The notes under the pieces are model-generated. The model saw only the letters and a list, made by a program, of their open reading frames with translations, had not been told where the DNA came from and did not search any database. Source: Chelonoidis abingdonii (taxonomy: Eukaryota; Chordata; Testudines; Testudinidae). Taken from it: a stretch of DNA of 64,000 nucleotides. Shown here in pieces: positions 11,801 through 24,900 of this stretch (positions are counted from its first letter, which is position 1; each line of letters opens with the position of its first letter). The DNA lies in assembly GCF_003597395.2 (NCBI RefSeq), contig NC_133771.1, positions 132,198,031-132,262,030 on the forward strand, in the 5' to 3' direction. The position numbers were made by a program, and so were the translations under genes.

Positions 11801-13300
11801 CACCAACTGCCCCAAGATACAATCCTGAAAAGTATAGAGGAGAAAAGAGGAAATGTGGCCTTTTCCACAGAGGATCCACTGCTCTCTTAGGTCCTGATCC
11901 TGTGAAGTGTTGAAGACCTCCTGAGGTGATTAGTGCTCTCTCTCCTCTGGATTTCACTAAGATTTGAAAGTACTCAGCATGAAAAGGACCAGGCCCTGGT
12001 TCTCTCTCTCCTATATAGCCAATAATGTACATCTGTTATTTACCAGGGAAAAACTGAAATTGTTTCCACTTGAATTCTGAGTTTATTTTGTTGAGTTTTA
12101 ATATTTTGATGTTGTGTGTGTGTATGTTTATGCTTCAGGAAAGAGATGGAGGGTTTTGTTTGGGTTACAACTTCGACAAGGGAGAGGAACACAATCTATA
12201 GATTATGGATTCATAGGCAGCAGGTATCACAGGCCAGGGGAGGCTAAAACCTCCCAAACAGCCAGGCATGATCCTGCCCATGCTCTGCCCTGAGAACCCC
12301 TCCTGTGTCCTGCTCTTCCCCAAGCTGCTTCTCTTCCTGCCCTTGCTCAGCCTCTCCCCCAAAAGGGGGTGGGTGTGAGGCCCAACTCTCTGAGGGATGA
12401 ATTGGCTGGGGCAGGGTTACTTCTCAGGCCATTGGGGAGAGGGCAGAAGGGTTGGGGGATGGGAGGGGACTTGGGTAGAAGAGGTGGGACCAGGGGTTAG
12501 CCTTTCTGAAGTGGGGCTTCATGCACAGCCCATGTATTGATTAATTAAGAATCCCTAGTTGTCACTTTGAGGTTTGACGGGTTCTTTTCCCAATATCAGG
12601 CCCAGTATTATTCAACTTATTCTGTAGTTGGGAACCCCTATGTGCACCGCTGCAACATTCACACTACATGAACTATATATAGTTTATTAATACATGTAGC
12701 ACAGTTACAATTATCCCAGTAAGGTACATCTGCACATCCATACCCTCACACCGTCCCTTGTAGAACAACCTGAACTCTTAGCCATCATCTTCTTCATCAC
12801 CTTCCCCCTCATCAGCAGTGGCCATCATTCTGGCACCTCCCAAGGACTGCATCTCCTTCTCTGACTGTCCCTAGGCTGGAATACAACTTTTATAATATGT
12901 TACGCTGACGCCACTATGTTTGATGCATATTCAGTAGGGGATTTTTCCCCTTTTCCTTATTTGCATATCCTCCCCTTACTAAGGTTGGAGTGTCCTTCTC
13001 CTATAGGTTAGTACAGCAATGATCTTCAACTTATTATCATATATGGCAACTCATTGCCATGACCTTCTTGTGATTGGGTCATGTTCCTGTGGTCAGAACT
13101 TTCCCTTAAACACTCTATTTTCAGCTCCCCAATAGTGGGGGTTTTCCATTGGGCCGTTTATCTGTTCAAAGTTCATAGGCCTGAAGCCTTATGCTAACTT
13201 GCTGAAGCTAATGTCTAACAGGATACAGGCCTGTAGGTTTCTTGCATTACTGCTGAATATAATGAAAGCAGAATATAAAGCAAAGCAGTGAATATAATAA
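11801..13300. other. Unclassified DNA, possible degraded LTR at 12623-13300
   Basis: Around 12180-12500 the sequence is richer in G+C, with complementary GGGGAGGCTAAAACCTCCC. From 12623 (TGTAGTTGGGAACCCC) to about 13300 the texture is LTR-like: it starts with TG, has TTTATT (reverse of AATAAA) near 12684, and contains low-complexity CATCATCTTCTTCATCACC. No matching end or target duplication was found, so the LTR idea is weak. Confidence 0.25.
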
Positions 13301-15344
13301 AGGCAAGCTAGCCCACTGGGCTACAAAGTGTATGAGGGCATGTTGCCCAGGTACTTGTGATTTTTGTTTTAGTTACGTATTTAGGGCACATACAGATATG
13401 AGGGTTTGGATGGCAATGAACTGGACATACCAGAAATTCTATCCACCAGCGATAATCACACCAATCCCACATAAATGATTACACCTAACTTTGAAGGTGC
13501 TAGAAATTATAAATGAAACCTCGTTTGATACTGTAGGAAATAGCTATGATTTTTGCCTCATCAGAGCCAAACTCATTCAGAAAACAGAAGCAGGTTGCCC
13601 AGTGGTGTCTGGTGTTGACATACTAATAGAACTATGTCCCGTTGATTAAATCTCCCCCTCCTTTCTTGAAACAAACAACCCGTTGTGGCAAAGGCCTTCT
13701 TTTCTCCCTTTTCTCAACTGAGATAGCTGGAGGCAGGGGGTGAGGGAGAGACGGAAGGTTGGAAGCCTTCAGTACAACACTATGGAGTGCAATCTCAGAA
13801 GGGAGAAGCAGGTCAGGCTGCTGCTTCCTAGACACTAAGAGCTCTTCCCTCTATAGAAAAAAATAGATCAGTGCTGACACTGGAGGCTGCTCATGGGCTG
13901 CCTTTTCAGTTCCCTGTAGGACAGAATCATAGCAGCCCCAGTCTCCAAGCACAGGCAGAGCTCCAGGCACAGTAGGAGGGACTCTGGAGAGCTGATGCAG
14001 GGAGTAAGGAGCTGTCTGCTTGCAAGTGTAAGGAGGCAGAAGGTAGGAAGAGGGTCTGTAACCAGGGAATGAAAGGAAGGGATAGCATAGAGGGGAGAAC
14101 AATGGTAGGAATTACAGCAGAGGCATAATTGTGGTGATAACATTTATTTTTGGGAGAGGAGGGAAGGGCCCCATACGGTTTAACTGACTTTTTTGAAGGG
14201 AGATCACATGACATTTTTGCATACATATGGGAGAGTGTGTATTAAAAATATATAGTTAGAGAGGGAAAGGTTAGCTAAATGCCAGCCAAGATCCTACTAC
14301 TTATTTTGAGCACCAGCTGCTACAGAGATTGTCCAGGTTGCTGGATGCTCCAACTTCACACCTGCTAACATCTTCTGCAGGGGCAAAACTCCATTATTTG
14401 CCAATTGTGTTTCTCATACAAGTGCAGCATAAATTCAATGGTGTTTGAGGTCTGATGCAGAGTTGCTATTCGGTTCCTGTCTATAATTACCATTTTACAC
14501 CTCCTTGCTGTGCAGAAGCCCACAGCAAAGTGCACTTTTCTGCCTTCTGCACCCTATCAACAGACATTCTCTGCGCAGGCGTACATATCTTCCAAACACA
14601 CGCTGTGATTCTTCAAGAGACCATGGTTTGTAGTAACTGCTCTCTATTAATATTGTTCCCAGCTCTGCATTGCTATTGATTGACTGAGTGCTTGCTCTCA
14701 CTGCCTTAAATAGATGGCCTGTTTACCACCTTTAATTGATCGCTAGTTCATCATCATTTGCTCATTGTCCTATGCCATTAGCTGACTACTATTAATTGCC
14801 TCTTATCTACTGTTGCTATTTATTGCTGTTTACCAATTCTAACTCATGTGCCTGTTTATTTAATTTTCTTTCCCTACATGTTTGCTGCCTCTCCACCTTG
14901 TCCCCTAGTCTCTCCCTCTGTCAGCCTCTGCCCTTTCTTCCACATTGTGTATCTACTGCTCTTCACCCTGATTGATTGTCTTGCACACCACCTCCCCTCT
15001 CATTGCTACCTTCCTTTCTTTCTTCTTTATAGCCTCTTACCTCCCTTCCTCTCTTCCCCGTTTCCCTCAGCTGCTCCCACAAGGTGGAATGTATGGCATT
15101 TAGACAATCATAAGCAATTTGATAAATGATTGAACAAGATATAATCATTTGTCATTTCTATAGTGCTGCTGCTGATGTTCTCTGTAGTGCTTGCAGGTGA
15201 AGAAGAGGAGGGGAGGAAGGAAAAGGTTTCACTACAGTTCCAAAGTCTATAAGGAGAATTTATTATAAAACTACGTTAGTGGTTTGTAACTGAAGCATTT
15301 TCAGTACCTAATCAACTTGTTTGAGTGGTGAGGAATACCAATAA
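13301..15344. other. Intergenic DNA with a pyrimidine-rich tract
   Basis: No gene recognised. The region 14840-15080 is strongly C+T-rich on the + strand, which produces spurious open frames on both strands. Confidence 0.5.
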
Positions 15345-15412
15345 TTCAATGCAGGGACTATGATTCTGATTAACATAATGGTCTCTTCTGGCCTTAAAAT
15401 CTATTAATTGTG
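15345..15412 (+). mobile_element. CR1-like LINE 3' terminal fragment
   Basis: The short stretch ATAATGGTCTCTTCTGGCC followed by TTAAAATCTATTAAT is the 3' end of a CR1-like subfamily, the same end seen at 29740-29785. Confidence 0.6.
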
Positions 15413-15830
15413 TGTTGTGAGTAACAAAGAACCTAAGAAGAATCTGAAGTGCATTTTCACACCTAATCCCCAAAATATAACCTAGTAGCAGAGTGCCTTC
15501 TATATAGTTTTTTCCTGCAATCCTTCAAACTTGTCTCTAAATTGTAAGTGCATAGCCCTCATAGTTTTAAATGGGCAGATTGTAAACTCTTGTAGAAACC
15601 TTCTTTTCTGCAGGAAAACTACCCTTCAGCCAGATGTCAGAAAATAGGTACCATGGAAATGCTGCCAGCAGTGGATTTGGGTAAACACACCCTTCTATCA
15701 GGTGACTCTATGCAACACATGAAACCACAGAAGAACAAATCCGTCAGAACTTAAGGGATGATTCAAACATTTGTTGCACACAGTGGGCCCCCAGCTGGAA
15801 GAGCACAATCCAGAGCAGTCAGCACGAGCA

Positions 15831-15869
15831 TGTGTGTGTGTTTCTCTCTCTCTCACACACACACACACC
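15831..15869. repeat. TG / TC / CA compound microsatellite
   Basis: TGTGTGTGTG, then TCTCTCTCTC, then CACACACACACACA in succession. The TG and CA parts are self-complementary. Confidence 0.9.
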
Positions 15870-18089
15870 CCTTCCGTCACATCTGCTCATAGCAATACAA
15901 GATTGTACCAATTTGTTCTGCCTGAAAATTAGCCCTATCTAAACAAAAACACAGACAGAGAAAAGAGTCTTCTGTACCTTTAGTCAGTCTATGGGTATAT
16001 CAACACACAGCAGGCTACAGCTATCATGAGTCAGAGCCTGTGCATGATTCTTAAGAAAGCACAGCCCAGCTTAACCCAGAAAGTTATGTATTTCTATGTA
16101 GGGCTGCTCTGCTGCAGGGAGGTTGTCTCCCACATCCCAAGTGGTCTCAGCTTTATAAGGTGCTCATGGTGACGAGAATAGAATGCATTTGCAGGCAATG
16201 ACTGTCACTGCAGTAACGCATTGTCTGTCATGCAATCATTTCACTGTCAGAAAAGAAGGAATAAAGGGCAAAGATAGCAGGCAGAGAAAGATACTCTGAG
16301 CACTTCCCCTTTGCCTTCCAATAATCTCTCCATCTAAATGGGTCATGCCTGCAACAGTCATGCCACTGAATAGAACAGTCCAGGCAAAGGAATCAAGTAG
16401 GTCATCTACCACTGAATCCCTGCCAAACTTAAGGTGCTTCTATTAGGCTACAAGTTTTGCCATGGTGTGGATTGTCCTAAAATACCAGTGCATGTTTTCA
16501 GAAATGTAATTGCAGATCTATTGCTCACAGCATCTTTTTAGGTCTGGCTGTTCTTTCTGAATATACTCATTATCATGGGAGTCAGTCAGTCACCAGTATA
16601 TGCTGTCTTGCATTTGTGGAAAAAGGAGATCTGTAACTTCTTGCTACATGGTCAGCTGGTGATGTGAAAGCCTCAGGCCTGAGTACTATAGTGCTAATAC
16701 CAAGTAGCCTTTAGATCAAAAAGCAGAGGGTGGTGGTTTATGAAAGACACTAGGCCCAGACCCTCAAAGGCAGTGAGGCACCTAAATACCTTTTGAGGCT
16801 CTGAGTGAGCCCTGGTTACTCTTGGCCAAAATGAGAAAGAGGGGTTGATTCATTCATGATACCCCCTCAACTTACACTCTGTGTCTAGCTGTAGCTTCAA
16901 TTTCTCTCCAGTCCAAACCTTTGAGAATAAAAATTGTTTCTACACGGAAAAATTGCCATAGCGAAATATCAGATAATTCTTTGTGAGAGAATAATAGTTG
17001 GCATGTACAAAAAGGAGCAGACTAAGCTCCTAGTAAAGATGACTTGAGATCCAAGGATGAAAAATGCTAAAGAAGAGCTTAGTGGTGGTAGTAGTAGTAT
17101 TTTTTTTATTCCTACTGAAGGACAGTGAACTACTTTAACTTTATAAAACAAATGAGAGTAAACTATTTGCGTATAAAAGCCTAATGCTTATATGTCATCA
17201 CTTGCTTGAGTATTAAACCTAAATCATCTTGTTAAGGTAAGATGCTTGAAATGGAATGATCCCTGCATTCACAGAGGGATGGACTAGATAAATGAATAGG
17301 ACTTCTCCACTTCTAACTTCTAGAACTACTACAATAACCTCCCTTTCTGAGGAAAAGGGGTAACGTGGACACTGGGTGGAGTTTCCTGTGAGTTGTGGGG
17401 GATTATATCTTGTTTAATCATTTATCAAATCGCTTAGTGCATAAAAAAAATAGCAAAAATCCTATCTTGTTTTTTGCATTTATAACCCTGATTTAGAATA
17501 AGGCCTCAAGAGTACAAGTCTATGTTCACTACTCCTTTTGATATCTGGGATTATCCTGATTTGGCTGGGGTAGTCCCACACTATAAGCCTAAATGACGGG
17601 GCATTAGCAGGTCTCACAGCCTCCTTCTGGCGCCAGAAATATCATCACTCATAGTGCAATGCATCATGATAACATTTTGATGCAATGTCATCACACAGTT
17701 GATGCAATGTGGTCACATTTTAATGTTACACAGTGGTGTGTTGCACTGATAAAGAGCATCACATTGTACCACGATGTGCAGGTTCAGTGTTGACATCTTG
17801 ATTCATGAGTGTGCCTCTTTGGAGAAATTCAAATGTGTGGCTAGTACAGTGTGTAATATGCAATGCTCCATCTTAATCTGAAAGGTCTGTGCTTGGATCA
17901 GAGCGGACGATTTCATGCAGGACCTGAAGTCTCCATGGCACTCAGATTTTACTTATAAAGGGCTAGATTCTGATATCCTCACTCATTTAGAAGCACATCA
18001 CTATGTGAGCAGTTGCAGTAGAGTAAATGGGACAATTCATGAGTAAGGTCCTTCGCCGTATTGAGGTGTGCATCAGAAGCTAGTCCTAC
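15870..18089. other. Intergenic DNA with diverged repeat traces
   Basis: No gene recognised. Traces of short palindromic repeats lie at about 16750-16830 (GCCCAGACCCTCAAAGG) and 17958-18055 (GGGCTAGATTCTGATATCC). At 17640-17730 the motif GATGCAATGTCATCACA recurs imperfectly. Confidence 0.45.
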
Positions 18090-18610
18090 ACAAGGAAGAA
18101 TGGACTTGTGGTTAAAGTACAGGATAGGCCATCAAGAGATCTGAGTTCTGTTCCCAGCAATACCACAAACATCCAGTGTGATCCTAGGTAAGTCACACAG
18201 AATCTGTGTGCTTCGGGGTATGTCTTTCCTACCGGCCGTATTGGCGGGTGGGGATTGATATATTGTGTCTCATCTAGATGCAATATATCGAGCTCCTGTC
18301 GACTCTGGAACTCCACCAACGCGAATGGCCGTAGTGGAGTTGACAGGGGGAGCCGCGGATGTCGATCCCACGCAGTGAGGACGGTAGGTAACTCGATCTA
18401 AGATACTTTGACTTCAGCTACACTATTCACATAGCTGAAGTTGTGTATCTTAGATCAATTTCCCCCCCAGTATAGACCAGCCCATAGTTTCTCCATCTAT
18501 AAATTAGGGATCAACAGTACTTTCACACCTAGCAGGGGAGCTATGACATTTAAATGAGGTGCTTGGATTCTGTAATGGTGGGTGCTCAAAAATGCCTTAT
18601 AAATAAATAC
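18090..18610 (+). mobile_element. MIR-like SINE, split by a short DNA transposon
   Basis: The left part (18090-18214) has GAGTTCTGTTCCCAGC and the core AGTGTGATCCTAGGTAAGTC. The right part (18484-18610) resumes with AGTTTCTCCATCTATAAATT and TTTAAATGAGGTGCTTGG. Joined, they give the normal order of a MIR SINE, with the element at 18215-18483 inserted between them. It is an ancient, inactive element. Confidence 0.75.
18215..18483. mobile_element. Short inverted-repeat DNA transposon (MITE) with internal palindromes
   Basis: The ends are GGGGTATGTCT and (complement of the right end) GGGCTGGTCTATACTG. A perfect 9-bp-arm palindrome (GATATATTG / CAATATATC) lies at 18257-18289, and a 60-nt near-perfect palindrome at 18396-18455 has arms of about 24 nt starting ATCTAAGATAC. 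It is much richer in CpG than its surroundings, non-coding, and inserted in a MIR-like SINE. Superfamily is not certain (Harbinger or hAT type); no exact target duplication was seen. Confidence 0.75.
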
Positions 18611-20002
18611 AAATGTAAAATGAGGTGGTCTTCAGTCTGATCCATGTTACACAAGTTAGATGCAGACCTCAGATTTTTGAAATTGTCAATGCTCTTGTCA
18701 GTATAGTGCCCAGAAAGACTGATACTTTGGTATTAGTTATGTGAGGCTATGAAACTGGTAAAAAGAAATATCTGTCACTGCCAAATAACTATATAACAGT
18801 ATTTTAACTCAAGGAGGTCTTTGTGTCTATAAAAAAGATCAGATATTTTTGTCATAATGCAGGTATTTAATTATTTTATTATGCATCTAGCACTGTGGCA
18901 TCTGGGCATATAAACAGAGTAGTACATTAGTTTAAAATGCCCACAATAGACAGCAAAGCAGCCCTCCCTTCCTTGAATTCCTCATGTATACATATTAGTT
19001 CTATGTAAAAGTTTTGCACTAACTGTTGTTAATCCAGTGACAGTACTATTTAGAAAATGTCATAACATAACTACAAGTGTGATTTTTTTTTCAGGCTTGT
19101 AATGGCAAATAATACAGGTTTTTTAATTCTATATATTGTAATATGGCTCTCCTAGTTTAATTCAGTCACTACAATTTAGCTCCATTCTATACACCTGTGC
19201 CATATGCAATCTACAAGTATCAAACCAATTTATGCCTTAACAAGCTTTCTGATAGGATGACTGAATTTCCCATCCTTTAGAGTTCAGTTCTGCAGGTGTG
19301 GGCTTCATCACATCTGTATGCCCGTGATGAGTGTTATGGCACATCTCCAAAAAGACATGTTTTAACCAAAAACAGGGAGTTTTAGCCAACTGTGCTGTTC
19401 TTCTGCTCTCATTTGAGACAAACAGACCTTGAGATATGGAATCATTTATACAGATAATGCGACAAACCTCCATCTTTTCTCATCCCTCTGACATCAGAGG
19501 AAACTACAACAGATCAGGCTCATTTCTTTTACAGAATCTTGGATATGGCATGTGCTGGATTAGATAGCAAGTTGATAGGCCCCATTTAAATCCTAAATGA
19601 GACAGATAAGATGGATAGGTCAGAACTTTCCTTTGGTCATCAATATCTCATGCGAATATAGATTGTGAGCTTTAGGATGATGTTTCAGTTGTATGTTTAG
19701 CTTTTCCCTCTAGCGCTGTTCCTCTCAGTACCATGTGTCAGAAAAAAACATGAACGAACAGTGTAGTTCCTTTGCTGGTCAATTTATGTCTCTTCAAAAA
19801 ATGACAAATGAGTCTGTTTAAATGAGCTACAGATACAAAAGGAAAACCCCATCCTGGATATGCTGCTGGAGACTACAGGTCAGGTGCCAGGAAGTAGAAC
19901 TGGACAGAAAACAAGATTTCTATTTCTTTTTGCTGTAAAGTGGAACAAAAATGAGACTTTTTGGAGACTGAAATAGAGATGGAGAGAATGACACAGACCC
20001 AT
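18611..20002. other. Intergenic AT-rich DNA
   Basis: No gene or clear repeat recognised. Confidence 0.5.
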
Positions 20003-20215
20003 CTCAGAATGGCCAATAGCTCCATGGTTAGAGCATCTACGAGGCTTGTAGGAGACCCAGGTTCAAGATCCCACTCACAGCAGCTTATTCCATCTTGGAT
20101 ATGAGAAACCTTCCTGATGAAATCTTTGTCCAAAAAGGTGTTTGATATGGTGTGGATAAAGCGGCATTTTCCCTAAAAAAAAATGGTCAAAAAATTCCCA
20201 ACCAGCTCTACAGGA
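20003..20215 (+). mobile_element. tRNA-derived SINE
   Basis: An A-box-like part (ATAGCTCCATGGTTAGAGCAT) and a B-box-like part (CCAGGTTCAAGATCCC) sit at tRNA-like spacing from about 20019. A non-tRNA body follows, ending in CCCAACCAGCTCTAC near 20200-20214. It is a pol III-type SINE, non-coding and diverged. Confidence 0.7.
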
Positions 20216-20401
20216 GAGGATTGGAAGCAGCAGGAGGATAGGGAAGTACAGTAGGCTATGGAGCATAAGTGAAGCCACTGCCATCTCAGGGCTTCACTAC
20301 TCCTACAACTGCTGTGAACAGCTGGTGTAGGTGTGAATGCACTAGCCCCAGCCTACCCTCAGAGCCTTCCAGTGTGCTACAGTTCAGTTCTACTATAGTA
20401 A

Positions 20402-21797
20402 AGAACAGAATTATCAGACACATAGATACACAGGACATGCTGGGGAAGAGTCAAGGTGTTTTTTGGTGAGGCATGATTTCCCTTTACAGTCTATTAGAAT
20501 TCTTTAAAGGGGTCAATGAATATGTGGACAAGTGTGATCCAGTGGATCTAGTGTACTTGAACTTTCAGAAAGCCTTTGACAAGGTCCCACACTCAAGGCT
20601 CTTAAGCACAGTAAGCAATCCTGGGATAAGAGGGAAGGTTGTCTCATGGATCAGTAACTAGCTGAAAGATAAGAAACAAAGGATTGGGTATAAATGGTCA
20701 GTTTTCAGAATGGAGAGAAGTGAATAGCAGTGTCCCCCAGGGACCTCTACTGGGACCTGTGCTATTCAACATATTCATAAATGATCTGGAAAAGGGGGTG
20801 AACAGTGAGGTGGCAAAGTCTGCAGATGATACAAAATTATTGAAGCTAGTTAAGTCCAAAACTCAGTCTGCTGAGTTACAAAGGGATCTCACAAAACTGG
20901 GTGACTGGGCAACAAAATGGCAGTTGAAATTCAATATTGATAAGTGCGAAGTAATGCACACTGGAAAATATAATTCCACCAATACTTACAAAATGATGGG
21001 TTCTAAATTAATTGTTACCACTCAAGAAAGAGACCTTGGAGTCATCTGCTGTGCAGTGTCAGTCAAAAAAATTAACAGACTGTTAGGAAACATTAGGAAA
21101 GAAATTGATAGTAATGAGCCAGAAAATATCATAATGCCACTATATAAATCTATGGTATACTCACACTTTGAATACTGTGTGCAGTTCTGTTGCCCTGTCT
21201 CAAAAAATTTGGAAAAGGTACAGAGAAGGGCAACAACAATTATTAGGGGTATTGGTCAGCTTTCATATGAGAAGAGACTAAAATGACTGGGACTATTCAT
21301 CTTAGAGAGATTACTAAGTGGACTGTGATAGAGGTCTATAAAATCTTGAATGGTGTGGAGAAAGGGAGTAGGGAAGTGTTGTTTACCCTTTCACATAACA
21401 CAAGAACCAGGAGTCACCCAATGAAATTAATAGGCCACAGGTTTTAAACAAACATAAAGAATTATTTCACACAATGTACAGTCAACCTATGGAACTCATT
21501 GCTGGGGATGTTGTGAAGGCCAAAAGTATAACTAGATTAAAAAAGGAATTGGATAAGTGGATGGAGGATAGGTCCATCAATGGCTATTAGCCAAGATGGT
21601 CAGGGATGCAGCTCTAAGCTCTGGGTGTCCCTAAACCTCTGACTGACAGAAGTTGGAACTAGGGGATGGTTCACTTGATAATTGTCCTGTTCTGTTCATT
21701 CCTTCTAAATCATCTGGCGCTGGCTACTGCTGGAAAACAGGACACTGGGCTAGCTGGACCATTGGTCTGACACAGTGTGGGCATTCTGTTGTTCTTA
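20402..21797 (+). mobile_element. CR1 LINE, 3' 1.4 kb, inactive
   Basis: This is the longest CR1 copy here. It starts within the reverse-transcriptase gene, carries the whole 3' untranslated part (including GGTCCATCAATGGCTATTAG and CTAGCTGGACCATTGGTCTG) and ends in TGTTGTTCTTA at 21797. It is 5'-truncated, the normal outcome of target-primed reverse transcription. Near 21050 the region between the conserved DLGV and VKK is shorter than usual for the family, suggesting a small internal deletion. Confidence 0.93.
20473..21290 (+). pseudogene. CR1 reverse transcriptase fragment (broken)
   Basis: The reading starts with the finger/palm motif LNFQKAFDKVPHSRLL (20473-20661 frame) and stops at TAG 20659-20661. 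It continues, after a +1 shift near 20680-20690, with VPQGPLLGPVLFNIFINDL (20735-20791) and the catalytic-site motif SADDTKLLKL around 20820. In most CR1 proteins the residue before ADD is F, here S; the two Asp are kept. Thumb-region motifs follow (DKCEVMHTGK, MPLYKSMVYSHFEYCVQFCC, VQRRAT). The protein lacks its N-terminal endonuclease and is interrupted by at least one stop and one frameshift, so it cannot retrotranspose. Confidence 0.92.
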
Positions 21798-21860
21798 AAT
21801 ACAGCTCCCTGGTATACATGGGTGTGAGAGAGAATCTAGCCAGACTTCCCAAATCTTGCA

Positions 21861-21918
21861 AGCCTCTCTTTCTCTCTCTCTCTTTTTTTCACTTACTCTC
21901 TCTCACACACACACAAAT
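21861..21918. repeat. CT/CA compound microsatellite
   Basis: CTCTCTTTCTCTCTCTCTC, a T-run, then CTCTCTCTCACACACACACA. Confidence 0.85.
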
Positions 21919-24900
21919 TGCATTATCAGGGCTAGTGTCCAACCTCAAAGATTGTGTTTCCAGGAGATATTGGGTTTAGCATTTGCCCTCAAAGTTGTAA
22001 ACTTATCCCCTAGGGGTCTAAACGAATAGACTGTTGTTGGAAGACAGTAATGAGATCCTGTTTCTATTCTGAATTATTACTGGCAGCATCTAACTATGGA
22101 AGAAAATCATGATAAAATGAGCAAAACCTCTAGAATCAATTCTAAGCAACAACAGCAAACACCACAACCTCGAATTTAAAAGAAAAATACATAGGGCCAG
22201 ATTTTGCAACCCTTAGTCAAGTTGAGTGATACCTATCTCTGCTATTAGTTTCCATGGTTTTCATGGAATAATCACATAGGGACAAACTGTGAACTCCTTA
22301 CTCCCATTGGTGAGATCTACTCTCTCCTACTCTACAGATGTTTAAAGGTGGTTAAATTGGTGTAATTTACATGACAAGAAGCCGGAAGAAATGTCAGATG
22401 TTACTTTCAACCATAGTTTAAAAAAAAAATATTTCAGACAAATATTCAAGAAAAAAAGTACATCCACGGCACCAGAAATAATTATAGAGTGGAGAGATAT
22501 TCCATTTGATAGGTCTTTTCAAATAAGTAATCAAATGAAAAAGATTCTATACCAGCTACATGTTGTGAGAACTAACCTCTGTAGACAGGAAGATTCAACA
22601 TGGTTGGTTTTGGTGGTTTCCTGCTGTGGTTTTCACTTCTACTTTTGGTAAAAGTGATGTAACAGTGATTTGTTCTTGTTCCAATATCTTTGTTTTTTCA
22701 AAGGTATTATTTTGCTTTTTTTTTTTTTTTGCAGTTATTGAGTATTTGAACTTTTTAAGACCAAACTGAAACCAAACTGGGAGGTATCATTTTGAGCTGT
22801 CAATCCTTTACATAAGCAATCTTAAATGGCATACACAAGCCAAAAAGTAGGTGTGTGACGTGTCTGTCATATCACTAAAATGCAGGCAACATTTCTATAA
22901 AATGTTGAAGCCCCTCTATCATATCAGGAGAACACTTTCCTGTTCGCATGCAATATTCTAAAGTAAAACAAAAACTGCACCCATTTTCTTCATCCAGAAG
23001 CCAGCAACTAAGAAATATAAAGCAAAGGACTATTTCTCAATATATCCTTCAGAAAAGTGTTAACTTTTTAAATTACAGATTCTGCTACAAGGAAACTGGA
23101 TACAATTACAGTTTAAAGAGCATGAAAATTTCCAGGGCCTGATTGTGCTACTCTTACATTGGGAAGCACTTATGTCCAGGAGTAGTTCAACTGACTTCAT
23201 GAGAGCATGATCATTAACACGAGGAAGGGGTGCCCAAGCGGGCCCTTGATGTAAGTACAGAATTCCAATTTCTTAAAATCCCCAGAGGCGAAAATTCATA
23301 TATTGTTTCTCAACATCAGTGCTTGCATTGACACTGTTGCACTACATTAGAAAACGTGTGTAAGTACAGATAAGTCCAGACATTTCTATAGTAAAACCGC
23401 ATCTGAGAAAGCTTTTGTGTTGGTGTTATGATTTGAAATTTTTAAAATTCTCCTTTTCCCTGGGCTCCCTTTAAATGATACTGGGACAGATATGGCAATT
23501 TCCTGCAATATCCTGAACAAACCCTATTGAATTAAGTTTATGTATCACTGTGGGCCAGAGACTGAGTATATTTCCATGGGGGAGAAGACCACAGCCCTCC
23601 AGGAACTAAGACCAGTGGAGTGTGATGTAGGAAATTCACTCAGCTTGTAGCACCTCCACGCAGCTACCACCACCTAGAGAGAGGCTCACATATACTGGAT
23701 CAAACTCAATTCTCCAGGGGCCAACAGACAAAGAAAGGACTTTTGGTTAAATAGCCTGAGTTAAAACTGACTCAGGGCCCTGTTTTCTGATTCAATAAAA
23801 GAACAGGACTTGAGGTCCAAGGGGGACCCTAGTCCTTCTGGGAAAGGTTGGCAGGATTTGGTCCCGTCTGTGTGCTTTTTCTGAACTAACAGCTGTTATG
23901 AACTTGTAGCCACAGAAAAAACCCTTAGTAGGGTTTGAATGACTGTTTATATGCCAGGGCCCTTGTTGTAATGAAGGGTTGATCTCTGGCAAGCTTATTA
24001 ACATGCATATAGCTTCCTTTATTGTTTTTAGTATGTTTTCTCTGTAATGTTTTTACCTTAAGAATTAATGTGCTTACTTAGAAACAACCATGTTGTAACT
24101 TGACTGTGGCAATTACACTAGGTGCTATCTCTGAGGGGAAAAGTAAAGCAGGCCAGCTTAGGAAGTCTGACTTTGCTGGGGAATTCACAGCGAAGGCAGG
24201 GAGGCATGCAGCCCAGGCAGGAGGGAGAGAGCTGCATGTCTCCACCCAACAGAGGTAACAGCTGCAGAGCCGGAGGTCTGAAAGTGGGTGCCCTTGCAGG
24301 GGGAATACAGGTGCAGTTGCCCTTAATTGTGACAAATATATACATATATTTAAAATATATCTGCTCCATTGGCGATGTTTAGAAGGGTCTTGTGGGTGTA
24401 CACAAGAACAACACCACCAAATGGGCTTGGTCCCACCACCCCACCTCCCTCTTCTGCTCTGTGCGCATCTGCCTTCAGTCTCCACTTTGCTGCGACTGTT
24501 ACTGGTAAACACCCTCCGGTAGAAATTGGAGACAAGAACCTGTACATGAGCTTTCTCCAGAGCCCTCTACAAAAATGATGTTGCCAAGCTGGTGCATCAA
24601 CACAACAATGCTGTTAAAGGAACAATGTAAACAAACTGAGAATATAGAGAAGTAGTTTCTTTCTGCCGTAATGATATTGGGGTGACTTGAAACAACAGAA
24701 GGTATAAAATGGGATTTTTTTTTCAGATGATGCCCCTTTATTCAAACAAACCCATGGTAACTAGATATCACATGTATTCATTTCTGTATTTCTGATTCTT
24801 TGTCATATTCCTTGCATGAGTTTGCCTTGTTAATAGCTATGTAATAAATGATATAATTTTAGAACTGTGCATGAACAATATTTAAGGGAGAAACCTCTTG

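Noticed and set aside
12623..13300. A second type of LTR
   Set aside because: LTR-like start and composition only; no matching terminus or target duplication found, so left as unclassified.
14848..15129. Membrane-protein-like open frame
   Set aside because: Product of a C+T-rich low-complexity stretch.
24078..24512. 144-codon minus-strand open frame
   Set aside because: Overlaps other frames on both strands, no recognisable domain, Cys/Ser/Pro-rich by composition, no CpG island or splice context.
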